A DNA stretch of 64,000 nt from Marvania coccoides (GCA_963854735.1 OY978103.1:1178001-1242000); one strand, 5' to 3'; counted from the stretch's first letter, positions 45,367-57,300 are shown. Made by a program: numbers and translations. The notes: generated by a model from the letters alone, not told the origin.

Positions 45367-45595
45367 GATTGCAGCCTCTTTTACTCGATACTAAATTTAT
45401 TTTATTTTATTATTGACGCTAGAGATTTTTTTGTGCCGACGGCCAGCCTGCAAGAAGGTTGCCAAGGGCCACACAATTCGCTCTCAATTTCAATTATTTT
45501 TAATTCAATTATTGCATTCAGAGCTTGGGGCACCGCAGGACATCGCGCGGCAGCACCATCGGCTCAAGAAAATTTATATATTTTCAACAAGTTTC

Positions 45596-46704
45596 ATGGT
45601 GCGTGCAGCCCTCCTCCAGCGGCCTGCTGGCATGCAGGTCGCCACGCACTCGATGGTTCGCTCCCGTGCCAAACTCATTGCCCGCACCACCGCTGGCAGC
45701 GCCGATGTTTCTGTGGCCGCTCCCCAGACTGAGCTCAAGCTCATCGGCCCTGAGCCTCAGCGCTTCGCAATCGTCGAGAACGACGTTCTGAACATCGCGA
45801 CCGCCGCCTTCTGCCCCGTGGTGCGCCTGGGGCTGGGCGCCCTTGCCGCTGGGTATAAATCCACCGTAGAGAGAGCGTCGCCTGAAAAGGCCTCTGCCTA
45901 CGCCGTTCTTTCTTCCCTCCCTGGCGGTCTCCGCACCAACGAGACCAGCGCGGTGGCCAACTTCCGCCGCCCCGAGGACGTGCTGGTGGTGTACGATCAG
46001 CCCGACTGCGCCGGCAGTCTCCAAATTCGCGAAACGTGCTCCATTTTGGATCTGGACACGCTGTTCAAGCCTTGCCCCGAGGGCGGACGCACGTGGCGCA
46101 ACGAGCTGGCGGCCCGACTGGGCTCTGAGCCTCAGCTGCCGTACTTTATGGACCCTAACAACGGCACTGAGATTGCCGGCGATGCCGATGAGATCGTGGC
46201 CTACCTGTGGCGCAACTACGGCAACAACAGGCCCCCGCTGCTGCTGCGCAAGGGGCCGCTGAACAAAATAACCGCTGCGCTGGGGATGCTGGCACGCAAG
46301 GGCAAATTTTCGGCCTACATTCCGTCCCGTGTGCCTGAACAGCCGCTGGAGTTTTGGGGGTACGAGGCCTCGCCCTTCTGCGTGATTGTGCGGGAGGTGC
46401 TGACGCAGCTGGAAACGCCCTACGTGAGTGCTGAATAATATTATTTTTTTGACGGGTTTTTACTTGGTCCAAATTGAGTGAGAATGCAAATGCAAAGTGC
46501 AAATTGGCGGTGGCATACTCATTGTTTTATAACTTTTTTGTGCAGGTGCTGCGACCCACCGCGCGGGGTTCCCCTAAGCGGCAGCAGCTGTTTGAGCGCC
46601 GCGGTCTCTTCCAGGTGCCCTACCTTGAGGATGCCAACGAGGGAGTGGCCATGTTTGAGAGTGCGGCGATCATAGCTTGGCTGAAGAAGACCTACGGCGC
46701 ATGA
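45596..46704 (+). CDS. Plastid protein with two GST_N (thioredoxin-fold) domains
   Basis: Exons 45596-46423 and 46546-46704, phase 0, 328 residues. A chloroplast-like leader of ~40 residues (MVRAALLQRPAG..., many Arg/Ser/Ala) is followed by a helical hydrophobic stretch and two glutathione-S-transferase N-terminal folds. The first, VLVVYDQPDCAGSLQIRETCSILD to DEIVAYLWRNYG, has a partial active site; the second, EFWGYEASPFCVIVREVLTQLETPY to ESAAIIAWLKKTYGA, has SPFC and a cis-Pro (FQVPYLED). The same double arrangement is known in plant and cyanobacterial thioredoxin-fold proteins of unknown substrate. No C-terminal GST helical domain is present. It is divergent from UTP20, 229 bp between starts, and its 3' end converges on the START gene. 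Confidence 0.8.
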
Positions 46705-47034
46705 GCTACCACGCACTTTTTTTTATCGTTTTATTTCATTCGCTCGGTGTTTAGTGGTGTGAATTAATTCTTTCTTCGTATTCATGGCCTGCCTGGTCTG
46801 TCATCGTTTATTTTATTTTTAATTTTGTTTCATTCAATTAATATATCTTCGCTTGAACGAATGCGTCCAGTGCAAAGTCTGGAACATCCAGCTCCATTAA
46901 ATATATTATACAATCATGTACGTACGCAAGTACAGGTGCACCACCAATTAAATACAAGGAAGATCCCACCGATAGTAACAAATGATGGACGCAAATTAAA
47001 TAAGTACCAAGCTATCGTTTATTCACTCTCGCAC
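46705..47034. other. Convergent 3' spacer
   Basis: 330 bp between converging stop codons. An AATAAA-like motif for the minus-strand gene lies near 47023. No other feature. Confidence 0.45.
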
Positions 47035-48723
47035 CTACTGCTGCTTCAGCTCTTCCGCAAACTCTGCCAGCCGCTCTTCCAGGTAGCCGTACAGCTCTGG
47101 CTGCTCCCTGACGCGGGTGGGCAGTGCCGCTGCCTCGTCTGCAAACGTCTTTGTCAGCACTTTGTTCATCTGGTTGTACACGTAGGGCGCCAACACGCCC
47201 AGCACAAAGTTCACCAGCGCTCCTGCAGTTTGATTCAATAAAGAAAAGAACGTTGAACAGGAAAGCCATTTATATCGTTTTTGAAAGCTATAACAGCAGC
47301 ATGTATTGAGTAGATACCTGGAACATATGGGATGTGGGGATCAAGGTGCACTACCATGTGCGCGTCAGTGCGAGGGACGCCGTCTGGTCCAGGCGGCAGC
47401 GGCCTCAGTTTTATGCACGACCCCGGCAGCAAATTCACCAACCGCCGCTTGGCAAAAGCCTCAGGCAGCGGCGCGTGGCCTTGCGGCAGGTTCTGGGGGT
47501 CTGCATCGCCGATGAGAATGAGCAGGCAGCGGTGGGAGTCGGCGAGATCGAAGCCCCGAGCCCTGGCGACTGCCTGCATGGTTCTGAACGGCCGCATCAT
47601 CCACTGGGCGCCGTACACGTAGCTCTCGAAGATTGATGGCTCAGCTAACTTGCGGGAGTCGACAGCGAACCTGTTCCACGTGGGGACGAGGTCCCATTCG
47701 TGCGCCAGCGCCAGGATGTGACCGGCTGGGTGTGGGAACACAGCATGGAACTTGAGGGCATGCTGGGTGGTGCTTTTCTGCGATACCATTAATTATATTC
47801 GAAAAATAGGAAATACACGATTAATTAAGAAAAAAAACGAGGAAAACTTGGCGTACAAATCTGCAAAGGAAAACACCGAAAATACTCGCCTTGTGACGGT
47901 AGAGCACCCTGAAAGCGCCCTCCCTGGACACCATCCATCCCTGGTCATCTTCCAGCCCCTCCAGCGCAGCATGAGCAGCACGCACGTCATCCTCCAGCGC
48001 CTCCACGTCAAACCCGAGGTCTTCAGGCGGGTGGCCGTCAAAGATGGCCGCTGGCGACGCACCAGCCTGCTTGCACAGCTGCTTCAGCCGCAAGTGCGCC
48101 TCAAGAATGCGCCCCAAGGACACCAGCTTTCGAATTTCTGCAACAAGCGGTGCGCCAGCCATACAAAACAACGCAGGATCCACTTGCGCCGTCTCTCCTT
48201 GTTGCTGCTGTTGCTGGAAAAGGAACTCCCGCAGCGCGTCCCAGGCCCGCAGCGTTGCGCTGTCCTCCAATGGCGCAGCCTTCACCCGCAGCGCCGCCGC
48301 TGCAGAGATGTCGAGTTTCTTTTTGGGACCCTCAACGTCAATTTCAAGCCTCGCAGCTGCTCGCTCTATCTCAGGGGGGACCACGTGCCCGTGGCAGCGC
48401 TCCACCTCATCCAGCTGAGGTTTCAGCTCTGAAAAGGTGCCATGCAGATCCTCTTGCCACTCTTTCAGCAGCGAGTCTACATCCAAACAACTCTCCATGG
48501 AATCGGAGCTGGAGGAAGCTTCAGCGTCCCAAAACTCGTCGTCGTCTGAAGATCCCAGAGCGCCACCACGCCCTGGCCACGTCTCTTGCTCCTGCTCCTC
48601 GGTGAGCTGCTGCTGCTGCTTGTCGGGAGGGGTGCGTTCAGCGTGCGGCGTGGGGGTGACAGGCAGGCGGACAGGGGCACTGTCGTGGTCCTGGGTGGCA
48701 GGACGACAACATGTCTGACCCAT
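47035..48723 (-). CDS. START-domain lipid-transfer protein, N-acylated
   Basis: Three exons, 48723-47890, 47777-47318 and 47222-47035; 493 residues. The N-terminus MGQTCCRP fits N-myristoylation of Gly2 with palmitoylation of Cys5 and Cys6. A Gln/Glu-rich disordered stretch and an acidic SSDDDEFWDAEASS motif follow. The C-terminal ~230 residues resemble a START domain: GWMVSREGAFRVLYRHK, HILALAHEWDLVPTWNRF, LAEPSIFESYVYGAQWMMRPF, then a basic loop and DPHIPYVPGGALVNFVLGVLAPYVYNQM as the closing helix. START domains bind single lipids or sterols; the acyl anchor would place it on the cytosolic side of a membrane. Intron 1 has a gcgagt donor (GC-AG), which alone joins RHK to KSTTQ in frame. The ligand is unknown. 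Confidence 0.78.
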
Positions 48724-50282
48724 GGCGCGGGTGGCGCTATCTTTTCATGGGCGTATGCGAAGATGAGGTATGAATCTAGCGATAACTAATAATAAAATCG
48801 CGTCAACTGACGCTGATCCTGCACTGAACTTAACTTGTAATAAAAAATAAAAGTGTTTTTATGATGGCAATGCCCTGAAAAGCAGCGAATCCGCTGCTTT
48901 GGGGGGGCCTCAAAAATAGAAAGTTACGCGGCATATGCATGCCCAGCATTTGTTTAAAGTTGTGACGGACTGAGCCCGGGACTCTCTCCCCTGCCCCTTC
49001 CCAATGCGATGGTCCATCCTTTACAGGTCGTGCCTGTCGTTTATAGGCATCTACTTCTAAATTGCCGTCGTCGCTACGAGGGAAAAAAAAAAAACGCCAG
49101 CACCAGCACCATTTCAATCGCTGGGGGTCCAATCCCAAGGGGGTCACATAAAGCATACGCAATAAAACACACCCACGAAAAAAAAAAAAACTCAAACGTA
49201 GAATCACGCCGATAGGAGAGCATATTCATAGGGCATATTCATTTTTCATGAAACATGATAGTACAGTCAACGGCAAGCAGCGATGGCTCCTATCTCATGC
49301 CGGCCCATGGGGTTCATAATACAAATAGAGGGAGCTTTTGGCAAGTTCATTTACACTGAGCATGCGAATCTAAAAATGAATCCGATACCGTGGCCCCCGG
49401 TCTTGGGGGTTTACTCGGGCAAAATAGCGGAGGCACCTGCTAGCCAACGACCTGGCCTCCTGAGAGAAAGATATCGCCTAGGCGCAGCGGATCCATCAGC
49501 TGCATGCGCTGTAGCACCAGCGCCGTCGTCATGATGAAGGTCTTCGGTGTAAAGGCGTGCAGTGCGTCTATCAATGAGACGCGTGGGTACTGGGGTATCC
49601 GCACAAGAGGACCTTGCTAAATCATGTTACAACCAGCGCCATGGTTTTTACTCGCGCGCAAGGATTGGGGGCCGAATTTGCGTATCTTGATTAAAAAAAT
49701 GGACCTGCTGTTGATTTTGATTTCGAAATCGAGCTCCCAAGGTTTCAAGGTTTTACAGATGGTTTGACGTCTACTACCGAGGTTACCCCTATAGAGAACC
49801 GCAAGTCGACGTGCCACAAACCCCGCCACAGTAAGGCAGAGCCCCCCTTCCATCCGTCGGATCAACCTCAGTTCTGGGCGCTGGCCCCTGCCCCCGAGTC
49901 CCCGACGGCTCGACCGACACAGAAAAGAGGTGCAGAGCAGCAAAATACATGTGCAAAAAACAGGCACAGGTGCATGCAGTAGTGCAAGGCATGCAGGACG
50001 CTCCGGACAAAAAAAACGTATCTGCACTTTCTTTGCATACAAATATATCTGACAATTGCGAAAGCTAATTTGTGTAATGAACAAATCTAAAGTTTGCTTC
50101 CAAGTTGTGGGCTTTCGAAAAATGGTACGGCACATTGGAAAGAACGGGCCTACAAAGAATAGCCACCGGGTTGGCATTTTGAGCCGCAAATTTAATTAGA
50201 TTTGGCCAACCTGGCACCTCTGTCTGTCGCTCTACAGATTCACCAACAACATCGTGTGTCATGTTCAAATGGAATAAATAGA
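48724..50282. other. Long spacer with relaxed base composition
   Basis: 1.56 kb without a supported gene. It contains A-runs (around 49083 and 49180), a 9-bp hairpin at 48879-48900, and scattered frames that lack family features. It opens the less GC-rich island that includes the orphan secreted protein. Confidence 0.45.
48879..48900. repeat. Perfect hairpin, 9-bp stem with AATC loop
   Basis: AAAGCAGCG (48879-48887) and CGCTGCTTT (48892-48900) are exact complements around a 4-nt loop, followed on the plus strand by a G-run. It lies about 160 bp upstream of the START gene start codon. Confidence 0.6.
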
Positions 50283-51651
50283 ATGCTGCCCGCTGCCATT
50301 GGCGTTGCCATCCTGACATTCGTGTACATCGCGGCTAACGCGAATCTATCAAATTGCATTTGCCGGTGCGCACAATTTTAAAAATTTCTCTTGTACCAGA
50401 TCACTTCTAACCAACTCACCGCTTTCTCATCTTATATTTTCCAGATTGCCTTCCTTGGAAAATCCCTCAAACAAAACCAGTAGCTGTTCATCCCTGCGCA
50501 GCAAGGGGGCTTGCCTTCAGGGCATTGCACTACGCAACGTTACCGCAGGCAGGCGAACGAGCTGCTCCTGGGAGGAGACGAAGTGGAATGGGGAGACAGA
50601 AGAAACCTATGTGATGTATACTACACACCAGGGTTTATTCTTCCAAAGCTTTTTCCCGCTTAGCTCTTCCATTTGCGGCGCCAGCACCACCGTGACTGTT
50701 CCTGAGAGTGCTGACGGGCGCTGGACCGTAGGGGTGAGCCTTTCCGCGTCAGCTGAAGCCTACCAATATTACCCAACATATATGAGCGACCGCTGCATTG
50801 CTGGGAATAGGTCGCTGTCATGTTCAGTGGAATTAACGCCGCCACATGTTGAGATTGGGGGTGGCGTTGTGCCTTTGATGGATGGGATCGACCAAGGAAT
50901 ATCTTTTGCAGCTCGGGTAAGAATTCAATGGTTTTTGGGATCTATATTAACAACACGAAAACGTGATTTTTTTTGTCACAGACGAAGAAAGGCTTGACTT
51001 TGTTTCTACAGGATACCATGGAGGGCGAGGGAGAATATTATGCCACAATACAAAACACCCACAAACCTTGTACCGCCGGCAAACTATCATCAACTACTTA
51101 CTATCCACCGACTGCTCCCCAACAAAAACTTGCTGAAGAAGGCTGGGGACGCTGACAACTACGTGCCGTACCACCGTTTTCAAAACTTGCCGCTGGGCAG
51201 GATCTCTCCACAACCAGGCTTCCTTGACAGCTTCTATTTTCAAAACTCATCGTCCGACCAACAGTTGCGCCATGGAATGTATGTTGCAGGCATCGTTGCG
51301 ACCTCGGCTGTAAAATGGGAGGTGCATGCGGAACTTTCGAGAAATGCACGAAGCGCCAATAGTGGAATTGTTGCGCTTTTAATCGATATTGCGACTGCGA
51401 CTGCTTGGTTCAACAAATGCAGGAATTTTAATGCCCCTGCGCACAGCAACCCATGCTCTCCCCCAATCGATATGGCGGTGGCTTCTTGCACAGGAACGCC
51501 ACATTGCAGGGCATCTGCTCGTGGCCTGCACCCTGCTGAGTTGTACATTTTCATGGTTTCTATGCCAATCATCAACGGCAAGTACCTCGATGTTTCCTAC
51601 GTTTCGTACCGTGTTGATGCAATTTTAGATCCGTCTGCGTACGTTACTTGA
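50283..51651 (+). CDS. Orphan secreted Cys-containing protein, apparently frameshifted
   Basis: Exon 1 (50283-50365) encodes a signal peptide (AAIGVAILTFVYIAANAN); exon 2 is 50445-50916; exon 3 starts at 50982 (good acceptor) and reads on as GLTLFLQDTMEGEGEYYATI. That frame stops at 51153, while the next frame is open from 51040 to 51651 and has the same character (beta-rich, paired Cys, HGMYVAGIVATS, YIFMVSMPIINGKYLDVSYV). I found no intron that links the two, so a one-base-type shift between about 51060 and 51150 is likely: pseudogene, sequencing error or missed splice. The two halves look like two related beta-sandwich units. NxS/T sites occur. No family recognised. Codon choice is much less C-ending than in neighbours, suggesting a young, weakly expressed or acquired gene. 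Confidence 0.5.
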
Positions 51652-52515
51652 ATGCGGGACTGCTTCTTGGTGGTGTATTAGACAGAGCAGTTCCAGCGAA
51701 GTCGCCGTTTATTTTTTGCTTTTGAAACATAATTTTGCTACCAGGTACTTGCTATACTGTTTTTTCTAAGTCTGATTTTATTGCTATTTTGAACATGCCC
51801 ATCTACTATTGCTGACTATTTTACAAGTTAATACTCCGAAGAATGTGATACTTGTTTCTTTTTAAAATTTCAAAATGCCTCCTTTATAACGATTTTGATT
51901 ATATATTGTAAATAATGAAATAGTGCAGGCCAATTTGGACTCGTTGAATCGCCTAACCGTCTTATTTTCGAGATAGAGAGGGGGTGGCTCTCTGCGCCGC
52001 CAGCAAACTGTATATTTTGCCCCATACTTCACAAATACGCGTGCACCGCCCTGAAAAGCGCATGATGTCCATAATGTCCATATGACTACGAAAAGCGGGT
52101 TGAACGAGCTGGGAACACGTATGTTTATGCACTGGGTGGGGGCGCGGGGGTTTTCCCAGCAGATGATTGCTTTATACATTTTGAGGAGAATACGCAGGGC
52201 CTAATGCATGTGAATGCATCTTTGGACCCTCACAACAAAATGCATGCGCAAAAAAAAACCAAATAAATAAATAAATAAATAGTTTAAATAAAAACGAGTT
52301 TTCACTTCTGGCACCCACAAAAGAGCCGCATTTCGGATTTCGCTGCTATTATCGATATTAGACTAGTCATCTTAGTTGAAGGAAGGTATCGCCGGCGCAG
52401 CCACCATTCATTGGATTCGAATTCTACAATCAATTACCAAAAAAAAAAAAAAAAAACTCATATTGCCATTTGCGCAAGCGAATTGAGTGAGATAGCCTAT
52501 CTGGGCAGCTTCAAA
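51652..52515. other. Spacer between orphan gene and sulfate transporter ATPase
   Basis: AT-rich spacer of 864 bp. Contains an (AAAT)n-like run near 52259-52284 and a long A tract at 52439-52457. No supported gene. Confidence 0.45.
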
Positions 52516-53941
52516 ATGACGCAACTGAGTGTTCATTGGCACATGCCTCGGCCAGGCTGCGTCCCACATTTGCCAGCACCAACATCAATCACTTCAAAGG
52601 TAAATAAAACTCCTCATTTTTTCCCTCGCATAGTAGCCTCTTGAAATCGCCAGCCTACGTGGAATGTCGTATTCATCTTATTTACAGCACGTCTCGCAGC
52701 TCCCGACTGCTGTCATACGCCGACCGACCATTCTTCTGGCCGCCCCCAGCAGCAGAAGTTCCACCATCGCTCAAGCTGCAGCCCCTGCCACCGACGTCGC
52801 ACCAGCAGAGGATCCCTCTTCTCCCGCCGCCGCTGCATCCCACGCGCCTGCAGAGCACTACCAGCAGCCGCCTCGTGGCGCCAGCGTTGAAATTCGCGAC
52901 ATGGTTAAACACTTTCGCACGCAGAAGGGACTGTTCAAGGCCGTAGACGGCGTGTCTGTGAACCTGGAACCCGGCACCATCACCGCCCTGCTGGGGCCCT
53001 CTGGCAGCGGCAAAACAACGCTGCTGCGGCTGATTGCCGGCCTTGAAGACCCCACCTCTGGCAAAATTCTGTTCGATGGGGAGGACATGACAGACGTGCG
53101 GGTGCAGGACCGCAACCTGGGCATTGTGTTCCAGGGGTATGCGCTGTTTAAGCACATGACAGTTGCCAAAAACATCTCTTTTGGGCCCCGCATGAGAAAA
53201 ATGGGGATTGACTACGAAGCAAAGGTGGAGGAGCTGCTGAAACTGATCGAGCTAGAGGAGCTGGGCGGGAGGTACCCCCCGCAGCTCAGCGGCGGGCAGC
53301 GGCAGCGCGTGGCGGTGGCCAGAGCGTTGGCGTGCAACCCCCGGGTGCTGCTGCTGGACGAGCCTTTTGGCGCTCTGGATCCCGTCGTGAGGAAGTCCCT
53401 GCGCGAGGGGCTGTCGAAGATCGTGCGCCGGCTGGGCGTGACCACCATTATGGTGACGCACGACCAGGAGGAGGCTTGGGACATTGCTGACCAGGTTGTC
53501 GTTTTTAATCGAGGAATTATTGAGCAGACGGGCACCCCTGCGCAGCTGGCGGCCGCCCCCGCCACCCCGTTTGTCATGAACTTCGTGCACGACACCGCGC
53601 ACCTGCCAGCGAGCTGCCTATTTGTGCGCCGTATGGGATTTGACCCCGCGACAAAACCCTACGTTATGGTGCGCCCAGACGCGCTGCAGGTGCTCACAAA
53701 TTTCGACGAGCCGTACGTTTCGGCCGCCACGGTGGCAAACAAGGCCAACGTGGGGTGGGCGGTGCGGTATTGGCTTAAATTTGATGACGGGATTGAAGTT
53801 GAGGTGGCGGTGGGGAGGCAGGAGGACGCTGAGCTGTACGATCTGGACGTGGGGCAGCGTGTGGCCGTGAGGGCTGACCCCTCCACCATGATGGCGTTTG
53901 ATTACACTGAGCTGGAGACGATAAACGCAGCGACAGGCTGA
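52516..53941 (+). CDS. SABC: Plastid sulfate ABC transporter ATP-binding protein
   Basis: Exons 52516-52599 and 52688-53941, phase 0, 445 residues. The first ~75 residues are Ser/Ala/Pro-rich and lack structure, as a chloroplast transit peptide. The ATPase carries Walker A GPSGSGKTT near residue 131, Q-loop FQGYALFKHMT, signature LSGGQRQRVAVARAL, Walker B VLLLDEPFGALD, and H-loop THDQEEA, then a TOBE-type C-terminal domain (YVMVRPDALQV...). The wording matches cyanobacterial CysA and the nuclear-encoded Sabc of Chlamydomonas, which powers sulfate import across the chloroplast envelope. An in-frame ATG at 52664 is an alternative start, but tttacag at 52681-52687 and a preceding ATG-led exon with a gtaaat donor favour the spliced form. 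Confidence 0.9.
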
Positions 53942-53977
53942 TTGAATAAACGGCGGAACAAGAGGTTTGATGGTTTG

Positions 53978-54286
53978 CTATTTGCTGCGCTGTTGAGTCG
54001 TGTACTTCTTTATGCTGTTAATTGATATTCTTATTATTTTTTTGAACACAAAGGTACGTGCCCCATATAATGGAACTTTCTGAACACTCTCGATGAGAGA
54101 ATTATCACTTCGAAGTGCAGCATTACTTTTTCCAGAGAGTCCGGCATAGTTTTTGAGCAGCAGGGACCTCACTCGGCCTTGCATACTCATATTTTTAGAC
54201 CACGGCAGTTTATTGTTGAAAGCAGCGATCGCCACGTCTCGCAGCTCCTGAAAGAAGAACCATTTTTCTGTACATGCAGAAGGCAC
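53978..54286 (-). CDS. Possible small hypothetical protein
   Basis: An intronless frame of 102 codons from an ATG at 54286 in the 450-bp space between SABC and GCP2. It has a mixed amphipathic composition (RDVAIAAFNNKLPWSKN, RVRSLLLKNYAGLSG, SLIESVQKVPLYGARTF) and a basic end. An acceptor-like ttctttcag lies in its 5' part, so it could instead be the last exon of something larger, but no upstream exon is visible before GCP2. It could be chance. No family recognised. Confidence 0.3.
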   Translation of the reverse strand: MPSACTEKWFFFQELRDVAIAAFNNKLPWSKNMSMQGRVRSLLLKNYAGLSGKSNAALRSDNSLIESVQKVPLYGARTFVFKKIIRISINSIKKYTTQQRSK

Positions 54287-54394
54287 TAATGCTTACAATT
54301 CTTGAGTAAAGGGACACACACAGCATTTATTTTAATTTGTTTTCTTTTAAACAATACAAAATTACGAAAGGGGAATACTTTCTTAAAGTCGTCG

Positions 54395-57300
54395 TTACAC
54401 CCCTGCAGCCGCCATGCCCTTTTTGCTAAAGTACCCGTTAAAGTCCAGGCGCCCCATCAGCGACAGCAGCGACTCCAACTCCTCCCGGGAGTCGCTGCGG
54501 TCGGTGCGCGCCTGCCTGTGGGCCTCTGCCAGAGCAGCCATGAAGTCGCCACAGCGCGCCTCAAACTTGGAGCGCAGGTCGTTCAGCGCTGGAGCAAAAT
54601 CGGGATTGGACAGCGCCGCGTCCAGAACGCTGCGCAGCCGCGCTTCCCGCGCTGCGCGAGCCTCTGTTCTGGCTGCATCAGACCTCTTTGAACTGCCGCC
54701 CCCTGCTGCCGCCGCTGCTGCCTCAACCTCCACCGCCAGCGCCTCGTAATCGATGGCAATGTGGCGGGAACTCAGCGCCACAAACTCCAGCGCCAGCTGC
54801 TTCAGCGACAGCAGCGAGCGCAGCACCACCACCTTGCGCGACAGCAGCAGGCCCTTCATGACTTTCCGCAGAAACACCCTGTGGTGGTCCACAATCTCAT
54901 CCACGGTGGCTGCGTCCCCAATCCGCGTCTCCAGCGCCTCCCACAGCGGTTCCAGCACTTCAAAGGTGGCGTACAGCAGGTACTGCCTAAAGAAGTGAGT
55001 CATCAGCTGACATGTGCGGTACGCTCGTGCCAACGCCACTGCAGCAGGCGCAGGAGGGGCGGCTGCAGCCAACGCTGCGGCTGCCTCAATCGCGGACGAC
55101 GGCTCCCCCACTGCCAAGCTGCCTCTCCGTCTGCCCAGCACAGCACGGCGTTGCAACACGGCCAGTGGTCGGGTGCTCTGAAAGAGGCTGCAGGTGCGGT
55201 TGAGCTCGCGGTCCACCCACTTGAGCTCGAACAAATGCCTGAAGATCATTTGGTACTGCGCCAGAGCCGAGTCTGGCACCACAACGCTGAGCGGCCATGG
55301 CACGTCGTAGCACAACATGAAGGACTCGCGGGCGCGCTTCTGGCGGCCCACGGTGGACTTCTCGGCGGCCGTCATTGTGGAGGGCACCACGGGGCGCAGC
55401 TGCGCGAGGGTTAAAGGAGGGTGGGTGGGTGGGGGTGAGCGAGTGAAACAGCGATTATATATTATAATAAGAAAAAGAAAAAGAAAAAGAAAAAGAAAAA
55501 GAAAAAGAAAAAGAAAAAGAAAAAGAAAAAGAAAAAGAAAAAGAAAAAGAAAAAGAAAAAGAAAAAGAAAAAGAAAAAGAAAAAGAAAAAGAAAAAGAAA
55601 AAGAAAAAGAAAAAGAAAAAGAAAAAGAAAAAGAAAAAGAAAAAGAAAAAGAAAAAGAAAAAGAAAAAGAAAAAGAAAAAGAAAAAGAAAAAGAAAAAGG
55701 AACGTTGAAATGAATGAAAATTGAGCAACGGCCGGTCAGGATATATAATATGTAGGTAGTCATCGTCTGGGTCGCGTGACATGCGTCCAGTACTACTTAG
55801 GAAGGCAACAGTACTTATCATCACCCCGGCAACAACTCAAACATGAAAACTAACATACAAAAGGGTGACATAGGAAATACAATGGATTGACATGATGCTG
55901 TGATACTGCGCACCTGCGGGCGTTTTGTGGGCGACGAGGTGGGTCCAGCAGGGCCCGCTGTCTGCGTGATGGCGATGAGCAGGTTCAGGATGGATCGGTG
56001 GTCGTAGGCAGCCTTCAATCGAGCCGCAGCGGGGTCTGAGGCCGCGCTGGAGGAGCGCACTGCAATGTCCAGCACCGCCTGCAGCTGGTGGATGGGTACG
56101 GCGCCTGAGAAAGACGTCAGCTCCGCCTCCCCACCGTCCATGAGGCCTAGAAAAAGATCGCCCTGCTCGGCCAGGAAATAGCGCTTGAGGGCGCCCAGGC
56201 CGCGGGACACGCCCACTTCGTGGCGCATCAGGCCCAGCGCGGCAGATGCTGCGGACTTGTGGGCCTGCTCGACGTGGGCAAGGAAGCGGCCGCCGTCATC
56301 GAACTCTGGAGGAAAGAAATCGAAGCAAAGAAAGATAGGATGAGATTTGAAAGACGCATTTGAATACATGTGAAATAATAGACACCCCAGAACAAGGTGT
56401 ATATGAAACATAACACTAAAGAAATAAAATATAAATTTATCTTACCAAGGTGGATGCCTTGAGGAAGGGCAGGCTCGGGTTGCCTGCCGCAGCTGCGCAC
56501 CAGGTTGAGGTACCTCCCGGTGTCCAGAATCATCTCCTGAGCGCGCTCCAGGAACGTCGGCACGTCTGCCGCCGACGCGCCGCTGCCCTCCTTCAGCTTC
56601 GGCGACCCCGTCAAGGGGTCCAGCGCGGGGCGCAGGGTGAGCCGCTCAGACCAGAACGCGGAGCCTCCGTCGGCAGACAGGTCTCCACGCGTCACACCCT
56701 CGTCCAGTTGCACCATAAACTCTTGGTAAGGGTCGTCCACCACTCCCTCTGACACCCACCGCTGCAGCATCGCAAAGTAAGGCTCAGCCGCCGCACGCAG
56801 CAGCCGCAGCGCCAGGCGGTGCGCCGCTGCGTCCCCCAGCAGCGCCCCCGCCTTGGCGTGCAGTAGGCTCAGCAGGGTCGCGCCTCGCAGCCTGCGGGCA
56901 GAGGCTTCTGCGGCCACCGAAGCCACCAGCCGCAGCGCCGCCATGGGGGGCTGCACATAGTACCACAGCGCTTGCAGGGTGAGTTTTCCGCCGCGCAGTT
57001 GGTGCTCCAGCTGCGCCGTCATGAGGTCCCAGTCTTGCAGCACAGCACGCATAGCACCGGCCAGCGCCTGGCACACCAGCCCCCACTCGTACCGCCGCCG
57101 CGTCTCCGCGTACCGCGCCACAACTGCCACGCACTCGCACAGCGGCAGCATCCGCGTCGCCATCTCCAGCAGCGCGGGGTCTAATTGGCCGCGGGCGGTG
57201 ACCCGAAACTCCAGGCGAGCGCCGCCGCGGGCCTCAGTCAACGACGGTCGAATCCAGGCCCCCTCCAGCCCCCCAAATGCATGCAACAGATCGTCCACTA

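Noticed and set aside
49283..49534. 83-codon plus-strand frame starting MAPISCRPMG
   Set aside because: Short, no similarity to a family known to me, and unsupported by neighbours.
49617..50189. 190-codon minus-strand frame
   Set aside because: Low-complexity, no recognisable domain, upstream stop codons and no splice signals that extend it; likely chance in AT-rich DNA.
55317..55824. Long frames of Lys-Arg, Phe-Ser and poly-Phe repeats on both strands
   Set aside because: They are simple translations of the (GAAAAA)38 tandem array inside the GCP2 intron.
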